From: Catellatospora tritici
Lineage (GTDB): Bacteria; Actinomycetota; Actinomycetes; Mycobacteriales; Micromonosporaceae
Direction: 5' to 3'
DNA: 64,000 bases
Assembly (NCBI RefSeq): GCF_019083965.1
Contig: NZ_JAHRCY010000017.1
Span: 1-64,000 of the forward strand
This document shows positions 7,941-16,695 of this stretch, piece after piece; the first letter of the stretch is position 1, and each line of letters begins with the position of its first letter. The notes under the pieces are model-generated. The model saw only the letters and a list, made by a program, of their open reading frames with translations. It was not told the origin of the DNA and searched no databases. The translations under genes and the position numbers were made by a program.

Positions 7941-10054
7941 CCGTGACGAATCCCGCCCCGCTCAACGCCTCCGAGCCGGTTCCGCACGGCCAGGGTGAGG
8001 TCACCATCGTGGAGGGCACCACGTTCAGCATCTGCGCGCCCAACGGGGACATGAACCCCGGGGCCGCGCAGGGGCTGTTCTTCCGCGACACCCGCATCGT
8101 GTCGTGCTGGCAGCTGCGCCTGGACGGCCAGCCGCCGCAGCCGCTGCAGGTCGTCGACCGCGACGCCTTCGCGGCCCGGTTCATGCTGCGCCGCCCGCCC
8201 GCGCCGGGGCACGCCGACAGCAGCCTGCTGGTGGTGCGTGAGCGCGTCGTCGGCCAGGGCATGCGCGAGGTGATCACGCTGGAGAACGTCGGGTACGAGC
8301 CGACGATGGTCACCCTGGAGCTGCGGGTGGAGACCGACTTCGCCGACCTGTTCGCGGTGAAGGAGGGCCAGATGGTCCCGTCGGTCACGCATGCCACCGC
8401 GACCGGCGTGAACCTGGTGTTCAGCCGCTCGGACAACTCGCGCGGACTGCTGGTGCACGCCACCGGTGAGCCGACCAGCAGCCACAACGGCCTGAGCTGG
8501 CAGGCGGTCATCCCGGGCCGCGGCCGCTGGCGGACCGAGATCGAGGTGCATCCGGTGGTGGAGAGCCGCCGGATCGAGCCTCGCTTCCGTGACCACCTCG
8601 CGGCCGAGGACGCCGACTCCGGTTCGTGGCGGCGCCAGGTCACCAGCATCCGGGTGCAGCACGACGGCATGTCGCTGGTGCTGCGCCGCAGCGTACGAGA
8701 CCTGGACGCGTTGCGGATCTCGGTCAGTGACGAGGCCCGGCAGACGTTCGTGGCGGCCGGGGCGCCGTGGTTCATGACCCTGTTCGGCCGCGACAGCCTG
8801 CTCACCTCGTGGATGGCGCTGCCGCTGGACCCGGGGCTGGCCGTGGGGACGCTGTACACGCTGGCCGGACTGCAGGGGCGCAAGGTCGATCCGCGCACCG
8901 ACGAGGAGCCGGGGCGGATCCTGCACGAGCTGCGGCTGGGGCCGGAGAGCGCGTCGGCGCTGGGCGGCTCGCACTACTACGGCACCATCGACGCCGGGCC
9001 GCTGTTCGTGGCGCTGCTGGGCGAGGTGTGGCGGTGGGGGGCGGCCGAGTCCGACGTACGCGCGCTGCTGCCCGCCGCCGACGGGGTGCTGGCCTGGATG
9101 CAGGCGTACGGCGACCGCGACGGCGACGGGTTCGTCGAGTATCGCCGCGCCACCGACCGAGGCCTGTTCAACCAGGGCTGGAAGGACAGCTTCGACGGCA
9201 TCAACGACGCGGCCGGGCGGCTGGTGGAGCCGCCGGTGGCCCTGGCCGAGGTGCAGGGCTACGCGTACGCGGCGTGGCGGGCGCGGGCCGAGCTGGCCGA
9301 GGCTTTCGGCGACCAGGCCTGCGCGGCGGCCTGCACCGAGCGGGCCGAGAAGCTGCGCGAACGCTTCGCCGAGGCGTTCTGGCTGCCCGACGACGGCTAC
9401 TTCGCGGTGGCCCTGGACGGGCACAAGCGGCCGTTGGACGCGTTGACCAGCAATCCGGGCCACTGCCTGTGGACCGGGATCGTCTCCGACGAGCACGCCG
9501 CGCAGATGGTGCGCAAGTTCGCCGGCTCCGACATGGACAGCGGGTTCGGGCTGCGTACGTTGTCGGAGCGGATGGGCGCGTACAACCCGATGAGCTACCA
9601 CAACGGGTCGGTGTGGCCGCATGACACCGCGCTGTGCATCGCCGGGCTGATGCGATACGCCCACGTGCCGGGCGCGGTGGAGCTGGCGCACCGGCTCGCC
9701 GACGGGCTGATCGCCGCCGCGACGGCGTTCGGCGGGCGGCTGCCCGAGCTGTTCTGCGGCTTCCCGGCCGACGTGTACAAGCCGCCGGTGCCGTACCCGA
9801 CCTCGTGCTCGCCGCAGGCGTGGGCCAGCGCGGCGCCGCTGCTGATCGTGCGGGCGTTCCTCGGCCTGGACCTGGACGCGCCCCGGCGCAACATCGTGCT
9901 GAAGCCGCGGCTGCCCGAGTCGTGGGGCACGGTCACCGTCGACCGGCTGCCGTTCCTGGGCTCGAAACTGCGCATCAGCGCCAAGGGCACCGACGCGGAG
10001 ATCCGCGGCCTGCCCGAGCCGTCAGGGGCGGAGCTGGGCCTGGTCGCCGAGTGA
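7937..10054 (+). CDS. amylo-alpha-1,6-glucosidase / glycogen-debranching-like protein
   Basis: A 705-aa protein. The N-terminal ~270 residues resemble the glycogen-debranching N-terminal domain (GLFFRDTRIVSCWQLRLDG). The rest is an (alpha/alpha)6 barrel with FGRDSLLTSWMALP near residue 283, YYGTIDAGPLFVALLGE near 347, DRDGDGFVEY near 395 and QGWKDSFDGI near 412. The family hydrolyses alpha-1,6 branches, though some members act on other storage or compatible-solute glucans. GTG 7937 overlaps the glycosyltransferase stop; GTG 7943 has better spacing from GGAAGG (7932-7937). The pairing with a GT4 enzyme suggests synthesis and trimming of one glucan (inference). Confidence 0.88.
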   Translation: MTVTNPAPLNASEPVPHGQGEVTIVEGTTFSICAPNGDMNPGAAQGLFFRDTRIVSCWQLRLDGQPPQPLQVVDRDAFAARFMLRRPPAPGHADSSLLVVRERVVGQGMREVITLENVGYEPTMVTLELRVETDFADLFAVKEGQMVPSVTHATATGVNLVFSRSDNSRGLLVHATGEPTSSHNGLSWQAVIPGRGRWRTEIEVHPVVESRRIEPRFRDHLAAEDADSGSWRRQVTSIRVQHDGMSLVLRRSVRDLDALRISVSDEARQTFVAAGAPWFMTLFGRDSLLTSWMALPLDPGLAVGTLYTLAGLQGRKVDPRTDEEPGRILHELRLGPESASALGGSHYYGTIDAGPLFVALLGEVWRWGAAESDVRALLPAADGVLAWMQAYGDRDGDGFVEYRRATDRGLFNQGWKDSFDGINDAAGRLVEPPVALAEVQGYAYAAWRARAELAEAFGDQACAAACTERAEKLRERFAEAFWLPDDGYFAVALDGHKRPLDALTSNPGHCLWTGIVSDEHAAQMVRKFAGSDMDSGFGLRTLSERMGAYNPMSYHNGSVWPHDTALCIAGLMRYAHVPGAVELAHRLADGLIAAATAFGGRLPELFCGFPADVYKPPVPYPTSCSPQAWASAAPLLIVRAFLGLDLDAPRRNIVLKPRLPESWGTVTVDRLPFLGSKLRISAKGTDAEIRGLPEPSGAELGLVAE

Positions 10055-10825
10055 CGCGCGCAGCTGGGTGAAGCAGCGGTTGAGCAGCCGTGACACGTGC
10101 ATCTGGGACAGCCCGAGCCGCTGGGCGATCTCGGCCTGGGTCAGGTCGTCGGTGAACCGCAGCGCGAGCAGGTGCCGGTCGCGCTGCGGCAGCGCCGCGA
10201 TCGCCTGACGCACCACGTGCTGGTCGGCCAGCGACTCCAGCCGGGCGTCGGCCTCGCCGAGCAGTTCGCCGAGCTCGGCCAGGCTGCCGCCGGTGCTGAC
10301 CATGCTGTTCAGTGAGCCGACCGCGTACGCGCTGGCGCAGGCCATCCCGGCGCGGATCTCGTCGGGGTCGCGGTTCAGATGCGTGGCGAGGTCGCCGACC
10401 TGCGGGGTGCGCTGCAGGCGCTGGCACAGCTGCGGGATGGTCCGGTTGATCTCCAGGTGCAGCTCCTGCAGCCGCCGGTGCACGCGCAGGGTCCAGCCCC
10501 GGTCGCGGAAGTGGCGACGCAGCTCGCCGAGCATGGTCGGGGCGGCGAACCGCTCGAAGCGGACGCCCTGGGCGACGTCGAACCGGTCCACCGACTTGAT
10601 CAGCCCGACCAGGGCGACCTGGGTGAGGTCGTCCAGCTCCTCGCCGCGGAAGCTGAACCGGCGGGCGATCCGCCGGGCCAGCGGAATCGCGGCGTTGATC
10701 GCCTCATCGCGGGCCTGCGTCCAGGCGGGGTCGTCGCGCGGGAACCGGCGCAGCCTGACCAGCGCCGCCGACACGACCCGGTCGCGTCGCGCCGACCATC
10801 CGTCTGTAACGCCGTCTCCGTTCAC
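10022..10825 (-). CDS. RNA polymerase sigma factor, SigB/SigF/SigG family
   Basis: A group 3 sigma factor (267 aa from GTG 10825). Region 2 shows ELDDLTQVALVGLIKSVDRFD and PTMLGELRRHFRDRGW; region 3 shows VHRRLQELHLEINR; the region 4 HTH is LTQAEIAQRLGLSQMHVSRL. This family drives stress and sporulation regulons in actinobacteria, usually under anti-sigma control; no anti-sigma gene is adjacent here. The frame stays open to TTG 10927, but that extension would run through two palindromes and has no family counterpart. Its 3' end overlaps the glucosidase gene by 33 bp on the opposite strand. Confidence 0.88.
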   Translation of the reverse strand: MNGDGVTDGWSARRDRVVSAALVRLRRFPRDDPAWTQARDEAINAAIPLARRIARRFSFRGEELDDLTQVALVGLIKSVDRFDVAQGVRFERFAAPTMLGELRRHFRDRGWTLRVHRRLQELHLEINRTIPQLCQRLQRTPQVGDLATHLNRDPDEIRAGMACASAYAVGSLNSMVSTGGSLAELGELLGEADARLESLADQHVVRQAIAALPQRDRHLLALRFTDDLTQAEIAQRLGLSQMHVSRLLNRCFTQLRASLGDQAQLRP

Positions 10826-10873
10826 TATGCGAATTTTATCCGCGTATGCCGTGGCCGCCGCCTGATCGACAGA

Positions 10874-10927
10874 GTTGCCCGGCAACCGGGCGTATCTTGT
10901 ACCCTCATATGCCCGCTTGCCGGGCAA
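10874..10927. promoter_or_regulatory. paired palindromic operator candidate
   Basis: The spacer between the sigma gene and the Nudix gene holds two perfect palindromes, GTTGCCCGGCAAC (10874-10886) and TTGCCGGGCAA (10917-10927). Their centres are 42 bp apart, about four helical turns, and a promoter-like TATCTT/TACCCT stretch (10893-10905) lies between them. The matching half-sites and spacing suggest a dimeric repressor site for one or both divergent genes. Confidence 0.5.
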
Positions 10928-10956
10928 CTTGCCCGCACCATCGACCTGGGGGACCG

Positions 10957-11439
10957 ATGCTCACGCCGATCATGGCGACGTTGGCGTACGTGGTGGCGCC
11001 TGATGGGGGCAGCGTGCTGCTGCTGCATCGGGACAAGCGGCCGGACGACATTCACTACGGCAAGCACGTCGGACTGGGCGGTCGGGTCGAGCGCGACGAG
11101 GACGTGCTCACCGGCGTATGCCGCGAGGTGCGGGAGGAGTCCGGACTGGACGCGGGGCAGCTGTCGCTGCGCGGCACGGTGTCGTGGCCCGGATTCGGCA
11201 AGCGCGGCGAGGACTGGTTCGCGTTCGTGTTCCGCGTCGACTCCTTCAGCGGGCAAGCGCACTCCGGCAACCACGAGGGCACGCTGACCTGGGTGCCGAT
11301 CGAGAAGCTGTACGACCTGCCGATGTGGGCCAGCGACCGGGAGTGGCTGCCGATGGTCTTCGACGACGACCCACGCCCCTTCCACGGGGTCATGCCATAC
11401 CGCGACGGCGAGATGGTCAGCTGGTCCTACGTACGCTGA
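10957..11439 (+). CDS. Nudix hydrolase (MutT/8-oxo-dGTP diphosphatase-like)
   Basis: A 160-aa Nudix protein. The Nudix box (G-x5-E-x7-REU-x-EE-x-G-U) spans about residues 41-64, from GGRVERDED to REVREESGL, with all metal-binding glutamates present. It hydrolyses a nucleoside diphosphate linked to another moiety; the WPGFGKRGEDWFAFVF segment after the box resembles MutT-like 8-oxo-dGTP diphosphatases. ATG 10957 is preceded by TGGGGGA at good spacing. An ECF sigma gene follows after 1 bp, so the two are co-transcribed. Confidence 0.88.
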   Translation: MLTPIMATLAYVVAPDGGSVLLLHRDKRPDDIHYGKHVGLGGRVERDEDVLTGVCREVREESGLDAGQLSLRGTVSWPGFGKRGEDWFAFVFRVDSFSGQAHSGNHEGTLTWVPIEKLYDLPMWASDREWLPMVFDDDPRPFHGVMPYRDGEMVSWSYVR

Positions 11440-11440
11440 C

Positions 11441-12670
11441 GTGGTGGACCCCGGTGACACACTGTCGGCCCTGTGGCGGGCCGACGGCCCGAAGCTGCGC
11501 GCGATCCTGGCCCGGCGGCTCAACGACCTCGACCTGGCCGAGGAGTGCCTGGCCGAGGCGCTGGCGCGGGCCGCGCAGAGCTGGCCCGTCGACGGCCTGC
11601 CGGACAACCCCGGCGGCTGGCTGGTCACCACCGCCTGGCGGGCCGCGCTCGACCAGCTGCGCCGCGCCGAGACGGGCCGCCGCAAGCTGGCGCTGCTGGC
11701 CAACGAACCCCCGGCCGACAGCGACGACGACACCCTCGCGCTGATCTTCGGCTGCTGCCACCCGGGGCTGCCCGAGGCGGCGCAGGTCGCGTTGACCCTG
11801 TACGCGGTGGCCGGGCTGAGCACCGAGGAGATCGCCGCCGCGTTCCTGGTGCCGGTGCCGACCATGGGCCAGCGGCTCAGCCGGGCCAAGCAGAAACTCA
11901 AAGCGGCGGGGGTACGGTTCGCACCGCCCGACCCCGAGGACTACCCGCAGCGGTTGCCCGCCGTCCTGGCCGTGGTCTACCTGATCTACAACGAGGGCTA
12001 CCTGGCCAGCTCGCACCACGCCCCGCAGCGGCGCGACCTGGCCCGGCAGGCGCTGTCGCTGGCCCGCGAGCTGGCCGTGCTCATGCCGACCGAACCCGAG
12101 GTGGCCGGGCTGGCGGCGCTGCTGGAACTGCACGAGTCCCGGGCGGCGGCCCGCTTCGACGGCTGGGGGCGGCTGGTGCTGCTCGACCGGCAGGACCGCG
12201 GCCGGTGGGACGGCAAACTCGTTGCGGCGGGCACCGCGCGGCTGGAGCAGGCACTGGCGCGGCGGCGGCCGGGGCCGTACCAGCTGCAGGCGGCGATCGC
12301 GGCGCTGCACGCGCAGGCCGAGTCGACCGAGGCCACCGACTGGCTGCAGATCGGCACCCTGTACACGCTGCTGCACCAGCGGACCGGCAACCCGCTGGCG
12401 CTGCTCAACCGCGCCGTCACCGCCCGCTACCTGTTCGGCCCGGACACCGCGCTGGCCGAGGTCGACGCGTTGGCGCCGGAACTGGGCGACTACCGGCTCT
12501 TCCACGCCGTACGCGGCGAGCTGCTGGCCGCGCTCGGGCGGGCCGAGGAGTCCCGGCAGGCGGTGCTGGCGGCGCGGGAACTGGCCGTCAACCCCGCCGA
12601 GCGGGAACTCCTCGACCGCAGGCTGGCTCAGTGCGCGACGATCGGGCGCACCTCGACGCTGGCTCCGTGA
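11441..12670 (+). CDS. ECF sigma factor, ECF42-type with C-terminal extension (DUF6596/TPR-like)
   Basis: Sigma region 2 covers residues 10-75 and region 4 about 105-160 (LTLYAVAGLSTEEIAAAFLVP). About 250 further residues beginning YLIYNEGYLASS match the long C-terminal domain of ECF42 factors, described as TPR-like. ECF42 factors are linked with DGPF/YCII-domain proteins rather than an anti-sigma factor, and such a gene lies right downstream in convergent orientation, overlapping by 43 bp. The GTG start is 1 bp after the Nudix stop. The 409-aa length is normal for the group. Confidence 0.9.
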   Translation: MVDPGDTLSALWRADGPKLRAILARRLNDLDLAEECLAEALARAAQSWPVDGLPDNPGGWLVTTAWRAALDQLRRAETGRRKLALLANEPPADSDDDTLALIFGCCHPGLPEAAQVALTLYAVAGLSTEEIAAAFLVPVPTMGQRLSRAKQKLKAAGVRFAPPDPEDYPQRLPAVLAVVYLIYNEGYLASSHHAPQRRDLARQALSLARELAVLMPTEPEVAGLAALLELHESRAAARFDGWGRLVLLDRQDRGRWDGKLVAAGTARLEQALARRRPGPYQLQAAIAALHAQAESTEATDWLQIGTLYTLLHQRTGNPLALLNRAVTARYLFGPDTALAEVDALAPELGDYRLFHAVRGELLAALGRAEESRQAVLAARELAVNPAERELLDRRLAQCATIGRTSTLAP

Positions 12671-12984
12671 CGCAGACCCGGCCACTCGGCGGCGACCTCC
12701 ACCGCCTGCTCGATCGTGTCGGTCTCCAGCATGATGAAGCCGCCGACGACCTCCTTGAGCTCCAGGTACGGCCCGTCGGTGACGACGGTGCCGCCCACGC
12801 CGTCACCGCGCAGGGTGCGGGCGGTCTTCGGGTGCTGCAGCTCGGCGCCGCCCGAGGCGAGCACACCGCGCTCCTGCCAGCCGTCCATCACGGCGACGAT
12901 GCGGTCGTACTCCTCGCGCAGCTGCTCGGGGGTGAGCGTCTGCTCCAGGTCGGGGTCGTTGCAGATCAGCATGACGTACTTCAT
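12628..12984 (-). CDS. DGPF/YCII-domain protein
   Basis: A 118-aa protein: MKYVMLICNDPDLEQTLTPE at the N-terminus, then TDGPYLELKEVVGGF containing the DGP[YF] signature and a YCII-like ferredoxin fold. Known as the regulatory target and genomic partner of ECF42 sigma factors; the biochemical function is unknown. ATG 12984 has GAGGGAG 7 nt upstream. It converges on the ECF42 gene with a 43-bp antisense 3' overlap, so the two transcripts can pair at their ends. Confidence 0.9.
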   Translation of the reverse strand: MKYVMLICNDPDLEQTLTPEQLREEYDRIVAVMDGWQERGVLASGGAELQHPKTARTLRGDGVGGTVVTDGPYLELKEVVGGFIMLETDTIEQAVEVAAEWPGLRHGASVEVRPIVAH

Positions 12985-13032
12985 GGGTGTCTCCCTCGTG
13001 GGCGGGTGCCGTTCGCACCCTCTCACCTGGGT

Positions 13033-13060
13033 GACGTACGGCCGCACCCCGGTTTCGACA
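13033..13060 (-). promoter_or_regulatory. candidate ECF42 promoter of the DGPF gene
   Basis: On the minus strand, TGTCGA (13055-13060) is followed after 18 nt by CGTC (13033-13036), about 50 nt upstream of the DGPF start. As I recall, published ECF42 promoters have TGTCGA at -35 and CG[AT]C at -10; both elements are present in the right order. Confidence 0.6.
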
Positions 13061-13131
13061 CGTCGCCGAATTTTTCCGCGGTCAATGACGGTGAATATAG
13101 GGCCCGCTGTACCGCCACCGCGGTGGTTGCC

Positions 13132-13803
13132 CTACGGCGTCAGCAGCGCGTCGGCCAGCACCACGATCGTGCCGGGCTTGTTGCACTGGATGAGCAGGCG
13201 CACGTAGTAGGCGTCGTCCACCTTGGCCGACACAGTCGCAGGACTGTCGATGGTCGCCTGCACGGTGCTGCTCGGTCCTTCGTCCGCGCTGCCGGGCTTC
13301 CGGTCCTGCGGGTCGGGGAAGACCATCAGCTGGACCAGCTGATTGACCGGAGTCGGGTCCTGGAAAGCGCGCAGCGTCGCGGTCAGTCTCTTGGCCGTGC
13401 GCGGCCGTTCGTAACTGATCTCGACCTTGTTGTCCATGGTGGTGTTCGCCGGGCAGCGGGTGGCGATGGCATGGCTCATCGGCGGCAGCCCATCCGGCAG
13501 GCTGATCAGCCGACCCTTGCCGAGCGCGGGAGTGAGGTCGGAGAGGTACACGCCGGACGTCGGCGCTGCCGAGGTGGCGGACACGGCCGCCGCTGAGGCG
13601 GGCGCCGGACCCGCAGTGGCCGTCACGCCCGCGGGACCGGCGGGTCGCGTCGGGTCGGCCGGAGCCGCGCTGTTCGGGAAGAAGATCGACCAGGTCTGCG
13701 CCAATGTGCCGACCACGGTCACCGTGCCCACGACGAACGCGCCGATGAGCGACCACTTGATCTTGCGTCGGGCCGGGGTCTCGATGGGGGATGGCGCGGA
13801 CAC
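13132..13803 (-). CDS. membrane-anchored protein of unknown function
   Basis: A 223-aa protein, not recognised. A cytoplasmic stub of ~15 residues is followed by one membrane segment (near residues 18-38, LIGAFVVGTVTVVGTLAQ), an Ala/Pro-rich extracytoplasmic linker to about residue 80, and a ~140-residue globular domain with two Cys. GTG 13803 has AGGAG 5 nt upstream. The next gene, divergent and 137 bp away, has the same plan (short N-terminus, one membrane helix, Pro/Ala linker, secreted domain), so the two may be functionally linked. Confidence 0.65.
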   Translation of the reverse strand: MSAPSPIETPARRKIKWSLIGAFVVGTVTVVGTLAQTWSIFFPNSAAPADPTRPAGPAGVTATAGPAPASAAAVSATSAAPTSGVYLSDLTPALGKGRLISLPDGLPPMSHAIATRCPANTTMDNKVEISYERPRTAKRLTATLRAFQDPTPVNQLVQLMVFPDPQDRKPGSADEGPSSTVQATIDSPATVSAKVDDAYYVRLLIQCNKPGTIVVLADALLTP

Positions 13804-13940
13804 GGTGCTCCTGGGCGGTCAAGGGGCAAGGACGACGATTTTCGCACGGATTCGTACAGGTGAGAATGGTCCCAGCGGAAGAGATATCCGACAAGACCGA
13901 TGATCTGCCCTGTTGCGCTCCGAGGGCAGAATGCCGTCTT

Positions 13941-14744
13941 ATGGCCGACTCCCTTCCCACGCCACCAGCGTCGCCGCAGCCACCGTCCACACCGGACGCA
14001 TCGGCCGACCGCACCGTCCCTATGAGCGTCCCGCCCACCGGCGCGGGTGCGGCTCCCACCCCTGCCAAGGCCGCGCCCCGCGGCGGCCGCGGCCTGGCGG
14101 CGATAAGCCTCGTGGTCTCGCTGATCGCGGCGGCGCTGTCCGTCGTCGCGGTGCTGCGCTCGGGGCCGTCCGAGCCGGAGGCCACGGCCAACCCCGGCGG
14201 CGCACCGAGCGCCCAGGCCAAGCCGGGCAACGACGCCCCGCAGGGCCAGCCGACGAATGAGGCGGCCCCGCAGCCGTCGCCCTCGGCCAGCGTGCTCGAC
14301 GTGCTCAACCCGCAGGCGACCTTCACCTCCGCCTACACCCAGCAGCAGCTCATTCCGCAGGTCACCCGGAACGACCGGGCTTACCTGGACCTGAACGAGC
14401 CGCGCGTGGTCAACGGCAACAGCGACCGTTTCGACGTGTACCTGACCCTGCCGTACAGCAGCAGCGTGCCGGTGATCCAGCTTGACGAGGGTGTCGAGGC
14501 GGCGGTGCTGATGAACAACGAGAACCCTCAGCCTGAGGACTGCACCTCGGCGATCCGCACCAGCCCGGTCCCGCCGAGCGCGACGACCGCCGCCCAGCGG
14601 CCGCTGGTGATGTGCATCGCGACGTCGCCGAAGCAGGCCGCGAGCGTCGGCCAGGCGCAGGTGATCGTGGTGCTGAAAGTGACCGCGCTGTCGGATGACG
14701 CGAAGGTCACCATGCAGCTCACCGCCTGGAAGCTGCCGAGCTGA
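13941..14744 (+). CDS. membrane-anchored protein of unknown function
   Basis: A 267-aa protein with a Pro/Ala/Thr-rich cytoplasmic N-terminus (about 50 residues), one membrane helix (near 54-72, LAAISLVVSLIAAALSVVAVL), a Pro/Ala/Gln-rich linker, and a C-terminal domain of ~150 residues with two Cys (EDCTS, VMCIA) that could form a disulfide. No family recognised. ATG 13941 is the most sensible start; upstream in-frame codons extend into the divergent neighbour's promoter. A strong hairpin follows the stop. Confidence 0.65.
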   Translation: MADSLPTPPASPQPPSTPDASADRTVPMSVPPTGAGAAPTPAKAAPRGGRGLAAISLVVSLIAAALSVVAVLRSGPSEPEATANPGGAPSAQAKPGNDAPQGQPTNEAAPQPSPSASVLDVLNPQATFTSAYTQQQLIPQVTRNDRAYLDLNEPRVVNGNSDRFDVYLTLPYSSSVPVIQLDEGVEAAVLMNNENPQPEDCTSAIRTSPVPPSATTAAQRPLVMCIATSPKQAASVGQAQVIVVLKVTALSDDAKVTMQLTAWKLPS

Positions 14745-14754
14745 CACGGGCTTC

Positions 14755-14791
14755 GTCTGCGGCCCGGGGCTTGCCGTCCCGGGCCGCAGAC
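14755..14791. terminator. bidirectional terminator
   Basis: A perfect 14-bp stem, GTCTGCGGCCCGGG (14755-14768) with CCCGGGCCGCAGAC (14778-14791) and a 9-nt loop, lies between two convergent genes (stops at 14744 and 14798). Confidence 0.75.
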
Positions 14792-14797
14792 GTCAGC

Positions 14798-15978
14798 TCA
14801 GTCGGTGCGCAGTGCGACGACCGGGTCGAGCTTGCCCGCCCGCTGGGCGGGCACCACGCCGAAGGCGATGCCGACCCCGGCCGACACCCCGAACGCCAGC
14901 ACCGCCGACCACCAGGTGACCGTGGCGGGCACCGGGCTCAGCGCCCCGACCGCCAGCGACACCCCGACCCCGATGACGATGCCGAGGATGCCGCCGACCG
15001 AGGTGAGCAGCACGGCCTCCAGCAGGAACTGCAGGCCGATGTCGCGGGGCCGGGCGCCGACGGCCTTGCGCAGCCCGATCTCGCGGGTCCGCTCGCGTAC
15101 CGACACCAGCATGATGTTGGAGACGCCGACCCCGCCGACCAGCAGCGAGATGCCCGCGATCGCGGCCAGCACGGCCGTGAGCACGCCCAGGATCTGGCCC
15201 AGCGCGCCGAGGATCTGCCCTTGGGTGACCGCGCTGAACTCGTCGTCGGGGTGGCGCCGGTGCAGCTCGGCGACGATGTCACGGCCGAGGGCGTCGATGC
15301 CGTCGCTGTCGGGGGCCTTCACCGCGAACGCGTCGATCCGGTTGGTGCCGATCAGCCGTTGCGCGGTGGTCAGCGGGATGTGCACCTCGTTGTCGCGGTC
15401 GACGCCCAGGCTCTGGCCCAGCGGCGCGAACACGCCGATGACCCGGAACCGGACCCCGGCGATGGACAGCTGCTGGCCGACGGGGTCGCGGGCGCCGTAC
15501 AGCCGGTGGGCGACGCTGTCGCCGAGCACCGCGACCCGGCGTCCGGTGTCGACGTCGGTGCGGCTGAGGTAGGTGCCGGTGCGCAGGTCGCGCAGGAACA
15601 CCTTCGGCGTCGACTCCAGCACCCCGAGCACGCTGGTGAACATGGTGTTGTTGCCCGCGCGCACGTTCTCGCCGGAGGTCAGCGACACGGTGACCCGGTC
15701 GCGGTCCCCGACGACCTTCACCACCGCGTCCAGGTCGGTGCGGTCCAGTTTCGACACGGTGGGGGCGGCGTTGAAGTTGACCTGCCCGGGGACCACGATG
15801 AGCAGGTTCGAGCCCAGCCCTTCGACCTGGGCCTGCACCGCGTCGCGGGTGCCGGTGCCCAGCGCCACCAGGATCACCACGGCACCGACGCCGATGACCA
15901 TGCCCAGCATGGTAAGCATGCTGCGCAGCCGGTTGGCCCGCAGCGCGTCCAGCGCCACCCGCCAGGCCTCGGCGAACC

Positions 15979-15982
<4 letters not shown>
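14798..15982 (-). CDS. ABC transporter permease, MacB/FtsX type
   Basis: A 394-aa permease: first membrane segment near residues 20-44 (LTMLGMVIGVGAVVILVA), a ~230-residue extracytoplasmic MacB_PCD domain, and three C-terminal segments forming the FtsX domain with ISLLVGGVGVSNIMLVSV and RTREIGLRKAVGA, a hallmark of MacB permeases. It is the last gene of a three-gene operon and overlaps the ATPase by 4 bp. MacB-type complexes extrude peptides, antibiotics or lipoproteins by mechanotransmission; here the adaptor is encoded upstream. Confidence 0.92.
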
Positions 15983-16691
<709 letters not shown>

Positions 16692-16695
<4 letters not shown>

